Assembly: GCA_945949395.1 (NCBI GenBank)
Contig: CAMFEK010000001.1
Location: 1 to 64,000, forward strand
Direction: 5' to 3'
Origin: an uncultured Clostridia bacterium
GTDB lineage: Bacteria; Bacillota; Clostridia; Christensenellales; Borkfalkiaceae
Length of the DNA: 64,000 bases
Shown one piece after another: positions 57,084-64,000 of this stretch. Every line of letters starts with the position of its first letter. Position 1 is the first letter of the stretch. The notes below the pieces were generated by a model. It had not been told where the DNA came from. It ran no database searches and worked only from the letters and a program-made list of their open reading frames with translations. The position numbers and the translations under genes are program-made.

Positions 57084-58097
57084 ATGGAAAACAATTTCGA
57101 AGAACTCGAAAAAGAGACCGAGCAGGACTGTAGCAAAGCGGAGAGCGGCAAAGCGCTCTACGACGCCAAGCTCCGTTTCGCCGCCAAGCTCAAGACGATC
57201 ATGAGCGGCATGAAGGAGCTGAAAAAAGAGGAGAGACCCGTCTTTGGCAAACGAGTAAACGAATTTAAGGAAAAGATGGAGGCGCGTTTTGCCGAACTTG
57301 GCGAGGCGCTCAAAAGAGCCGAGCTGGAAAGAAAGTATCAGCGCGAGCAGGTGGATATCACCCTTCCCGGCAAGGCGTACACGCAGGGCAACGTGCACCC
57401 CATCACGCTCGTAAAGAAACAGCTCATCGATATTTTCTCCGGCATGGGCTTTACCGTGTTCGAGGGCCCCGAAATCGAGACGGATTATTATAACTTCACC
57501 GCGCTCAACACGCCCAAGGATCACCCCGCGCGGGATATGCAGGACACCTTCTATATCAACGACAATATGCTGTTGCGGACGCAGACCTCCGCCGGTCAGA
57601 TCCGCGTCATGGAAAAACAGCAACCCCCCATCAAAATTCTCTCCCCCGGCAAGGTGTTCCGCTCGGACGACGACGCCACCCATTCCCCCATGTTCCATCA
57701 GATGGAAGGGCTCGTCGTGGACAAGGGCATCACCCTGTGCGATTTGATGGGCATGCTCAACGAGTTCGCCGCCAAGATGTTCAACGAGGAGACCAAGGTT
57801 CGTTTCCGCCCCTCCTACTTCCCCTTCACGGAACCCTCCGTCGAGGTGGATTTGAGCTGTTTCGCCTGCGGCGGCAAGGGCTGTCGCCTCTGCAAGGGCA
57901 CGGGCTGGATCGAAGTGCTCGGCGCGGGCGTCGTCAACAGAAGAGTGCTTGAAAACTGCGGCGTAGACCCCGACGAATACACGGGCTTTGCCTTCGGTAT
58001 GGGCATCGAGCGTATCGCCATGCTCAAGTACGGCATCAACAACATCAAGAATTTCTACGATAATGACGTGCGTTTCTTAAAGCAGTTCAACGATTAA
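57084..58097 (+). CDS. pheS: Phenylalanyl-tRNA synthetase alpha subunit, 337 aa
   Basis: The catalytic subunit of the alpha2-beta2 enzyme. N-terminal coiled coil (about 20-95) that binds tRNA; catalytic core with [20 protein letters not shown] (motif 2), [10 protein letters not shown], the Cys-rich [17 protein letters not shown] and motif 3 [20 protein letters not shown] 57084 follows AAGGAG; an earlier in-frame start lies within the terminator of the T-box. pheT begins 15 bases downstream. Confidence 0.97.
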   Translation: MENNFEELEKETEQDCSKAESGKALYDAKLRFAAKLKTIMSGMKELKKEERPVFGKRVNEFKEKMEARFAELGEALKRAELERKYQREQVDITLPGKAYTQGNVHPITLVKKQLIDIFSGMGFTVFEGPEIETDYYNFTALNTPKDHPARDMQDTFYINDNMLLRTQTSAGQIRVMEKQQPPIKILSPGKVFRSDDDATHSPMFHQMEGLVVDKGITLCDLMGMLNEFAAKMFNEETKVRFRPSYFPFTEPSVEVDLSCFACGGKGCRLCKGTGWIEVLGAGVVNRRVLENCGVDPDEYTGFAFGMGIERIAMLKYGINNIKNFYDNDVRFLKQFND

Positions 58098-58112
58098 AAA
58101 AGGAGAAAAAAG

Positions 58113-60557
58113 ATGAAAGTACCTTTCAGTTGGTTAAAAGATTATGTAGACATCGACGTTTCCGCGCAGGAATTGCAGGAAAAACTCTTCTCCTGCGGGT
58201 TCGAGGTAGAGGAACTCATCTATCTCGGCAGTAAGATCGACAGAGTCGTGGTCGGTCAGATCACAAACATCGAAAAACACCCCGATTCCGACCACATGGT
58301 CGTCTGCAAGTTAGACTGCGGCGAAGAATACGGCAGGGATATTCAGATTGTGACGGGCGCGTCCAACGTGTTCGTGGGCGCAAAGGTTCCCGTCGCGCTC
58401 GATAATTCCACCGTGGCGGAAACGAACCCCGCGCAGCTTCAAAAGAACCCCGACGGCGTCAAAAAGATCAAAAAGGGCAAGCTCCGCGGCGTCGAATCCA
58501 ACGGTATGCTCTGTTCGGGCGAAGAGCTCGGCATCAACGACGACTACTATCCCGGCGCCGAAGTGTACGGCATTCTCATTCTCGATGAAAAAACGCCCGT
58601 CGGCGAGGATATCAAAAAGGTAGTGGGGCTCGACGATTATATCTTCGATATCGGCGTCACCGCCAACCGCCCCGACTGTCAATGCGTGTTCGGCATTGCG
58701 CGAGAAGTGGCGGCGGTCCTCAAAAAGCCCTGCAAGCAGCCCGACTTTTCCTATACCGAAACGCGCGCGAGCGACGTTAACGTAAAAGTTACCGTAGAGG
58801 ACAGCGAGCTCTGCCCCCGCTATATGGGTCACTACGTTACGGATATCCGCATCGGTCAGTCCCCCGCCTGGATGAGAAAGCGCCTCGCCCTCTGCGGCGT
58901 CCGCTCCATCTCGAATATCGTCGATATCACCAACTTCGTATTGCTCGAGCTCGGTCAGCCCATGCACTCCTTCGACCTCGACACCCTTTCGGGGCGCGAG
59001 ATCGTCGTCCGCCGCGCGAGGAAGGGAGAAACCATTCAGACGCTCGACGAAAAGGAATTTATCCTGAACGAGGAAAACCTCGTCATCTGCGATGGCGACA
59101 AGCCCGTCGCGCTCGCAGGCGTCATGGGCGGTCTCAATTCGGAAATCACCGAAAACACCAAGCGCGTCTATTTCGAATCCGCCAAGTTCGCAAGGGATAA
59201 CGTTCGCCACACCGCAAGGGCGTTGGGGCAGAGTACGGACGCGTCCTCCCGTTACGAAAAGGGCGTGGACGCCTACACCACCGCGCTCGGCATGGCGAGA
59301 GCGTTGCACCTCATCGAACAGCTCTCCTGCGGCGTCGTGACGGATAACGCCGCGGACGTGTGCGCCGTTTCCACTAAAGGGAAGAAGATGACGGCAAAAA
59401 TCTCCAAGATCAACGGCATTTTAGGCATCACCGTGCCCACCGATACCGTTTTGGACATTCTCACTTCCCTCAACTTCCGGGTGAAGTTGGAAGAGGATGG
59501 CGATACCATGCAGGTGGAGGTTCCCGCCTACCGCGAGGATATCGACGGCTTCCCCGACCTTGCCGAAGAGGTCATTCGCGAATACGGCTACGACAAGATT
59601 CAGCCCACCTTCCTGTCCACGGCGACTATCACCAACGGCGGCTTGAACGAGGCGCAAAAGCGCATGGATAAGTTCAAGAACGCGGCAAAGCTGCAGGGAT
59701 TCATGGAGTCCATGACGTACTCCTTCTTCTCGCCCAAGCATTTCGACCTCATTCGTCTGCCCGAGGACGCGCCCGAGCGCAACGCCATTCGCATCAAGAA
59801 CCCTCTCGGGGAAGACCTTTCCCTCATGCGCACGACGCTCGTCCCGCAGATGCTCGAAAACGTCATTCGCAACGTGAGGAGGGGCAACGACGAGGGCAAG
59901 CTCTTCGAAGTGGGCAATATCTATCTCCCCTCCGAGGACCCCGCAAACGTGCTCCCCGAGGAGCGGATCACCGTCTCCTTCGCGCAGTGGGGCACGGGCG
60001 ATTTCTTCACCCTCAAGGGCGCCATCGAGTCCATCGCCAAGGCGTTCGACGTCAAGATCGCGTTCGAAAAGGCAAGCTATCCCTTCCTGCACCCCGGCGT
60101 GTCCGCAAGGGCGATGCTGGGCAGTAAGGAAGTCGGTTTGCTCGGCGAGCTCGATCCCACCATCGCCGGCGAACAGGCGCTCGAAAAGAAGGTGTATCTC
60201 GCGCAGCTCGATTACGCGGCGCTCTCCAAAAAGTTCAAGGACGGGGTAAAGTACGTTCCCGTTCCCAAATTCCCCTCTATCAAGCGCGATCTCGCGCTCA
60301 TCGTGGACGAGGAAATCTCCTGCGGCGCCATCGAGGATTGTATTTCTCACGCCTGCCGCGCCGTTTCGGACGTCACGCTTTTCGACGTGTTCCGCGGCAA
60401 GCAGATCGGCGAAAACAAAAAGAGCATGGCGTTCACCCTCACCTTCACGCCCGACCCCGCCGCCGACAAGGCGCTCTCGCCCGAACAGGTGGATAATTTC
60501 GTGAAGAAGATCCTCGGCAATCTCAAATATAATCTCGGCGTCGAGATCAGAGCATAA
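58113..60557 (+). CDS. pheT: Phenylalanyl-tRNA synthetase beta subunit, 814 aa
   Basis: MKVPFSWLKDYVDIDVSAQEL is the standard start. The EMAP-type RNA-binding domain (about 40-155), the B3/B4 editing domain (VTANRPDCQCVFGIAREVAAVL and later), the B5 domain (about 410-480) and the C-terminal ferredoxin-like anticodon domain (about 720-814, KFPSIKRDLALIVDEEI) are all present. Length is normal. Controlled with pheS by the T-box. Confidence 0.97.
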   Translation: MKVPFSWLKDYVDIDVSAQELQEKLFSCGFEVEELIYLGSKIDRVVVGQITNIEKHPDSDHMVVCKLDCGEEYGRDIQIVTGASNVFVGAKVPVALDNSTVAETNPAQLQKNPDGVKKIKKGKLRGVESNGMLCSGEELGINDDYYPGAEVYGILILDEKTPVGEDIKKVVGLDDYIFDIGVTANRPDCQCVFGIAREVAAVLKKPCKQPDFSYTETRASDVNVKVTVEDSELCPRYMGHYVTDIRIGQSPAWMRKRLALCGVRSISNIVDITNFVLLELGQPMHSFDLDTLSGREIVVRRARKGETIQTLDEKEFILNEENLVICDGDKPVALAGVMGGLNSEITENTKRVYFESAKFARDNVRHTARALGQSTDASSRYEKGVDAYTTALGMARALHLIEQLSCGVVTDNAADVCAVSTKGKKMTAKISKINGILGITVPTDTVLDILTSLNFRVKLEEDGDTMQVEVPAYREDIDGFPDLAEEVIREYGYDKIQPTFLSTATITNGGLNEAQKRMDKFKNAAKLQGFMESMTYSFFSPKHFDLIRLPEDAPERNAIRIKNPLGEDLSLMRTTLVPQMLENVIRNVRRGNDEGKLFEVGNIYLPSEDPANVLPEERITVSFAQWGTGDFFTLKGAIESIAKAFDVKIAFEKASYPFLHPGVSARAMLGSKEVGLLGELDPTIAGEQALEKKVYLAQLDYAALSKKFKDGVKYVPVPKFPSIKRDLALIVDEEISCGAIEDCISHACRAVSDVTLFDVFRGKQIGENKKSMAFTLTFTPDPAADKALSPEQVDNFVKKILGNLKYNLGVEIRA

Positions 60558-60602
60558 AATTAAGGTATAAGAAAACTTTTTCCCGTCGATAATTGATCGG
60601 CT

Positions 60603-62828
60603 ATGAAAAAGTTTTCTCCTTTTAACCCGAAAAAAATAAATACCGACAAGGTTCTCCCCGCGTTCGAGGCGGACGACTCGCAAAAACAGGCGGTCGCCCT
60701 CGCGCTCGCGGGCAAATCCTTCGTGCTCAACGGACCTCCGGGCACGGGCAAGAGCCACACCATCGCCCTTCTTCTATTGAGCGCCCTCCACGCGCAAAAG
60801 AGGGTTCTGTTCGTGGCGCAGAAAAAATCCGCCCTCGAGGTCGTCTACGACGAGCTGAAAGAGATCTCTCTTTCCGACCTCTTTCTTCTATACGACGGCG
60901 AGGAAAAAAAGGTTCTCGAACACTGGAAAAAACTGCTCTCCCTTCCCTGTTCCCCGCGCGGGGAGGATAGGCAGATTTTCTCTTCCTTCGCGCGGGAGAT
61001 GGCGCGCGCAGACGCGGCGCACGCGGCGCTGCACGAGGGAGAGCACTCTCTCTTTCGGAGCGTGGAGGAGTATTTTTCGTCGTCGGCGGAAGAATCCCTC
61101 GTCACCGTGGACGAAAAATTTTTTCACCCCTTCCGCCTAGAGAACTACGAGCGGTGCGAATCTCTCCTGTTTTTGTACGCCTCGCTCGCGCAGGGCGTCA
61201 CCCTCAAACATCAAACGCTCTCCTGCTACGGCGATTTTTCCGTGTGCAAGGAGGAGCTTTCCTGCCTCGGCGTTCACGTTTCTCCCGTTCTTTCCTCGTG
61301 CGAACAGCTGCTTTCCTGTTTTCGGAAGAGCTTTTTGAAGGGGTATTGCTCCTTTCTCATTCAGGAGAATTTCTCTTCCTTTTCCTCTTTTGCGCAGAAC
61401 TCCCTTTTGGAGCGGCTGCGCTTTCAAAAGCGGGAGGTGTTCGAGCAGACCCGCCGCGCCGTTTTCGACGAGTTTTTCCGCCGGGTCTTGTCCCTCAAAA
61501 AGAGCAGTCGATGCGAAAAAGAATCCGAGCGTTTGAGCGCCGCCCTCTATCAAAAGGTGTGGAAGGGGAACGCCTTCGAGCGCTTTCCGTATTTGCAACG
61601 GCTCTCCCCCTGCGTGCTCACGAGCGTGGAGCTCGCCAAAGGGTTGAGCGGGCATTTCGATATCGTCCTCTTCGACGAATCCTCGCAGATACTAAAGTCG
61701 GACGCTCTCCCCATCGCGCAAAAGGGGGATACCGTCGTCATCGCGGGGGACGAAAAGCAACTGCCGCCCACCACCTTCTTTTCCGCCGCCAAGGGGGAGG
61801 AGAAGGAAAATATTTTGGAATACGCCCTCTCCGAGGGGCTGAGAAAACAGCACCTCTCCCGCCATTACCGCAGTAAAAATCAAAGCCTTATCGAATTTTC
61901 CAACCGCCGTTTTTACGGCGGCGAGCTGTACGCCTTTCCCTCCGTCTCGCGCGAGCGCGGCTTGACGCTCCACGAAATCTTCGGCACCTACGAGCGCAAG
62001 GGCAAAAAAATCAACGCCAAAGAGGCGTCCGCCGTGGTAGAGCGCGTCACGGAATTTCTCACCCGCCCCGAGTACAGGGGCAAGACGGTCGGCGTCGTCA
62101 CCCTCTCCGCCCATCAGCGGGACGAGGTGGAAAAACGGCTGTTTTCCCGTATTCGAAAGCTGAAAATTCCCCCCGAGCGGGTGCAGAGCGCCAAGCTGTT
62201 CGTCAAAAATCTCGAAACGGTACAGGGCGAGGAGCGGGATATCGTTCTGTTATCCCTGTGCTTTGGCAAGGACGAAGAGGGCAAGCTCTCCCTGCGCTTC
62301 GGTCCCTTGAACCACGAGGGGGGAGAGCGGCGGCTCAACGTCGCCCTCACGCGGGCGCGGGAGCGGACGGAGGTGTTCTCCTCCCTGCCCGAAAGTTTCC
62401 TTTCCGCGAAGTCGGCGAGCGAGGGCGTGAACGCCCTCAAGGACTTTTTGCTGTATCTGAAAGGTCAGTTGCCCGCTATGGGGCGGCAACCCGTTTCGCC
62501 CATCGCGCAGGATCTTTGCCGTCGGCTATGCGAGGCGGGCTATCGGGCGGAGCTTAGCGTGGGCAACGAGAAGTTCTGCCTCGATCTCGCCGTGCGGCAG
62601 GGCAGGGAGTATAAGCTCGGCGTCATTTTGGACAAGGAGCAAAACACCGCGGAGGAGACCCTCTTCTTCACGGACATCTTAAAGCGAGCGGGTTGGAACA
62701 CCGCGTGCCTGTACGCCGTGGATTACTTCCGTTCCCCCGAACGGGAAACGGAAAAAATTCTTTCCCTGCTCGAACGACTGGGCGTCAAGCCCGTCAAAAC
62801 AAAAGAAAAAGGAGTAAAAACGTCATGA
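60603..62828 (+). CDS. SF1 helicase with degraded MTES_1575-type nuclease tail, 741 aa
   Basis: A UPF1/Dna2-like SF1 helicase (AAA_11/AAA_12). Walker A GPPGTGKSHT (about 44-53), motif II DESSQ (about 357), motif III GDEKQLPP (about 381), motif V ETVQGEERDIVLLSL and motif VI RRLNVALTRARER are intact. The C-terminus (about 640-720) aligns by eye with REase_MTES_1575/Vsr-like nucleases (CLDLAVRQGREYKLGV..., GWNTACLYAVDYFRSPE). The expected acidic pair ExD is replaced (GVILDK for GIECDG), so cleavage activity is doubtful. It lacks the large N-terminal DUF4011-type region of related 1500-2000 residue defence proteins. Lies 45 bases after pheT with no strong ribosome site; the next gene overlaps it. 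Confidence 0.8.
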   Translation: MKKFSPFNPKKINTDKVLPAFEADDSQKQAVALALAGKSFVLNGPPGTGKSHTIALLLLSALHAQKRVLFVAQKKSALEVVYDELKEISLSDLFLLYDGEEKKVLEHWKKLLSLPCSPRGEDRQIFSSFAREMARADAAHAALHEGEHSLFRSVEEYFSSSAEESLVTVDEKFFHPFRLENYERCESLLFLYASLAQGVTLKHQTLSCYGDFSVCKEELSCLGVHVSPVLSSCEQLLSCFRKSFLKGYCSFLIQENFSSFSSFAQNSLLERLRFQKREVFEQTRRAVFDEFFRRVLSLKKSSRCEKESERLSAALYQKVWKGNAFERFPYLQRLSPCVLTSVELAKGLSGHFDIVLFDESSQILKSDALPIAQKGDTVVIAGDEKQLPPTTFFSAAKGEEKENILEYALSEGLRKQHLSRHYRSKNQSLIEFSNRRFYGGELYAFPSVSRERGLTLHEIFGTYERKGKKINAKEASAVVERVTEFLTRPEYRGKTVGVVTLSAHQRDEVEKRLFSRIRKLKIPPERVQSAKLFVKNLETVQGEERDIVLLSLCFGKDEEGKLSLRFGPLNHEGGERRLNVALTRARERTEVFSSLPESFLSAKSASEGVNALKDFLLYLKGQLPAMGRQPVSPIAQDLCRRLCEAGYRAELSVGNEKFCLDLAVRQGREYKLGVILDKEQNTAEETLFFTDILKRAGWNTACLYAVDYFRSPERETEKILSLLERLGVKPVKTKEKGVKTS

Positions 62829-63544
62829 AACTTACCGTGCTCGGCAACGAGGGTCCCTTCCCCTCCGCAGGCGGCGCCACGAGCGGCTACCTGCTGCAAA
62901 CCAAAGAGAATCTCATCTGCCTGGATATGGGCAGCGGCGCCTTCAGCCGACTGCGCGCCTTTATCGATCCCCTGGCGGTTTCCGCCGTCATTCTCTCGCA
63001 TCTGCATTTCGACCATTGCTCCGACCTCGGCGTATTCAATTATTATTTGGAGAATTGCGCCCGTCGGGGAATTTTCCAAGGCAAAAAGCCTTGCTATCTG
63101 CCGAACGTTTCCGATAAGGAGCTTTCCGCTCTGCAGGGGCATTTTCCCTATTTCGAATTTGTTCGGGTGCGCGAAGGGGAGCGGGAGATCTTCTCCCTGC
63201 CCTTCGCCTTTTACCGCATGTCCCACCCCGTCCTCACCTACGGACTGCGCGTGAAAGAAGGGGACGGCACGTTCGTCTACACGGGGGATACGGGCGAATG
63301 TGAAAATCTGCACGCCTTGGTGGCGGGCGCCACCTTCGTCTTGGGCGACGGGTTGTTTTTAAGGGAACAGGAAGGGGAAAACAAACCCCACCTCTCCGCC
63401 TTCCGCCTGTGCGAGCTGGCAAAAACGTACGGCTTTACCGCGCTCGTTTCTCACCTTTCTCCCCTGACGGCGCGCGCCGCCTATCAAAGGGAGATGCTCG
63501 GAGAAAACTTCCTCGCCGAGCCCATGAAAACGTATGAGTTCTGA
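62825..63544 (+). CDS. MBL-fold metallo-hydrolase, 239 aa
   Basis: A metallo-beta-lactamase fold protein of the RNase Z-like/ElaC-like branch. Zinc motif HLHFDHCSD (about 59-67), with later ligands in MSHPVLTYG, YTGDTGECE and SHLSPLTA. N-terminal KLTVLGNEGPFPSAGGATSGYLL is typical of small cytoplasmic MBL hydrolases. The substrate is not known. The start overlaps the helicase stop (ATGA), with AAGGAG upstream inside that gene. Its own end overlaps comEC. Confidence 0.88.
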   Translation: MKLTVLGNEGPFPSAGGATSGYLLQTKENLICLDMGSGAFSRLRAFIDPLAVSAVILSHLHFDHCSDLGVFNYYLENCARRGIFQGKKPCYLPNVSDKELSALQGHFPYFEFVRVREGEREIFSLPFAFYRMSHPVLTYGLRVKEGDGTFVYTGDTGECENLHALVAGATFVLGDGLFLREQEGENKPHLSAFRLCELAKTYGFTALVSHLSPLTARAAYQREMLGENFLAEPMKTYEF

Positions 63545-64000
63545 AAAGCGAAAAAGCACCTTCAATCTACGACCGTGCTTTTTCTGTTTTCTCGCGCTTT
63601 CGGGCGGCGTCTTGTTTTCCTACGCCTCTTCGTTTTACGGCTTGCCCGCGCCCTGCTGCCTTCTCGTCTTTCTTGCGCCCTTCCTGCTCCCTCTCTTCTC
63701 CCGCAAAAAGGCGTATGCCGTCCTCCTTTCGCTGTTTTGTATCGCCTTCTTCTTTTTAGGCATGCTCCTCTTTTCGGGCGCCACGCGCTTTTTGAACGAA
63801 ACGATAGCGGGGTACGGCTCTTTCAGCGGCAGAGTTGCGGAGAAAACCCTCTGCGAAACGGGCTATCGCTACGTCCTCTCCTCGCTCGCGCGCGACGGGG
63901 AAAGCCTGCCCGCCCGCGCCCTGTTGTTCTCTTCGGATAACTATGCGATAGGGGATATCCTCTCTTTTTCGGGCGATCTCTCCTTAGCCGCGCTCCGCGC
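63534..64000 (+). CDS. comEC: ComEC/Rec2 DNA-uptake channel, N-terminal part (cut by window end)
   Basis: The open frame starts at ATG 63534 inside the MBL gene and runs off the window without a stop (155 codons). It has hydrophobic helices (about 15-35, 40-55 and 62-80, AVLLSLFCIAFFFLGMLLF), then a DUF4131-like domain with ETIAGYGSFSGRVAEKTLCETGYRYVLSSL and ALLFSSDNYAIGDILSFSGDL. This matches the N-terminus of ComEC, the inner-membrane channel for single-stranded DNA in transformation. The competence and MBL domains of ComEC would lie beyond the window. Confidence 0.85.
   Translation, partial: MSSEKRKSTFNLRPCFFCFLALSGGVLFSYASSFYGLPAPCCLLVFLAPFLLPLFSRKKAYAVLLSLFCIAFFFLGMLLFSGATRFLNETIAGYGSFSGRVAEKTLCETGYRYVLSSLARDGESLPARALLFSSDNYAIGDILSFSGDLSLAALR

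Noticed and set aside
1..64000. tRNA genes, insertion sequences, integrases or prophage genes
   Set aside because: I looked for tRNA T-loop patterns, transposase motifs and terminal repeats and saw none; the only stable RNA gene is the 5S end at the left edge.

Overview
The window looks like a chromosomal segment of an anaerobic, low-to-mid GC Clostridia-type Firmicute, probably from an uncultured gut lineage. Supporting signs are a SpoIVFA/SpoIVFB pair with a sigma-E-like promoter, two T-box leaders, a yybP-ykoY manganese riboswitch, strong AGGAGG-type ribosome binding sites, near-consensus TTGACA-17-TATAAT promoters, BspA-type LRR_5 proteins, rubrerythrin, a 2[4Fe-4S] ferredoxin and an iron alcohol dehydrogenase. 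I cannot name the species from sequence alone.

Layout. 1-125: the 3' end of what reads as a 5S rRNA, followed by tandem terminators. 160-4087: a small XRE repressor gene divergent from a large LRR_5 lipoprotein gene, with two identical palindromes in the shared promoter region. 4298-5560: rubrerythrin, two overlapping micro-ORFs and a PadR regulator with a palindromic operator. 5612-11562: pnuC on the minus strand, then spoIVFA-spoIVFB, RNase G and a second, signal-less LRR_5 protein. 11700-12250: a GC-rich tandem array of about ten degenerate 57-63 bp units that matches no known element I can name. It sits directly upstream of a DUF1538 membrane protein gene and two PII-like genes (12297-14579). 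14737-17644: a short alanyl-tRNA synthetase, then rplM-rpsI. 17710-25211: accessory and housekeeping genes (AT-rich DUF4116 protein, hydrolase, PHP phosphatase, NlpC/P60 lipoprotein, ferredoxin, TrmN6-like and RsmI methyltransferases, DUF1349, DeoR). 26042-28431: a cysteine T-box with cysE-cysS. 29302-31735: RlmI-like methyltransferase divergent from riboswitch-controlled mntP. 32619-36026: rpmG-secE-nusG-rplK-rplA and rplJ-rplL with an attenuated L10 leader. 36382-46657: two large lipoproteins that also carry a C-terminal membrane helix, a zinc-ribbon/acidic-tail protein, an ABC exporter and cardiolipin synthase. 46849-51619: split TSUP permease genes, HAD, Ppx/GppA, Maf and an MreB-like protein. 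51774-55310: a cysK-HD-iscS-iscU-rrf2 operon with a candidate Rrf2 operator. 55361-63544: iron ADH, a phenylalanine T-box with pheS-pheT, an SF1 helicase with a decayed nuclease tail and an MBL hydrolase. The window ends inside comEC.

How it fits together. Cysteine supply is controlled at two points: a T-box senses uncharged tRNA-Cys ahead of cysE-cysS, and a probable Rrf2 repressor couples cysK to Fe-S cluster assembly. Translation genes are controlled by RNA leaders (L10, probably L13, Phe T-box). The most unexplained element is the tandem array at 11700-12250; next are the overlapping micro-ORFs after rubrerythrin and the dispersed PadR-type palindrome. All functional calls rest on reading the sequence and on remembered family features. 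No database search was run.
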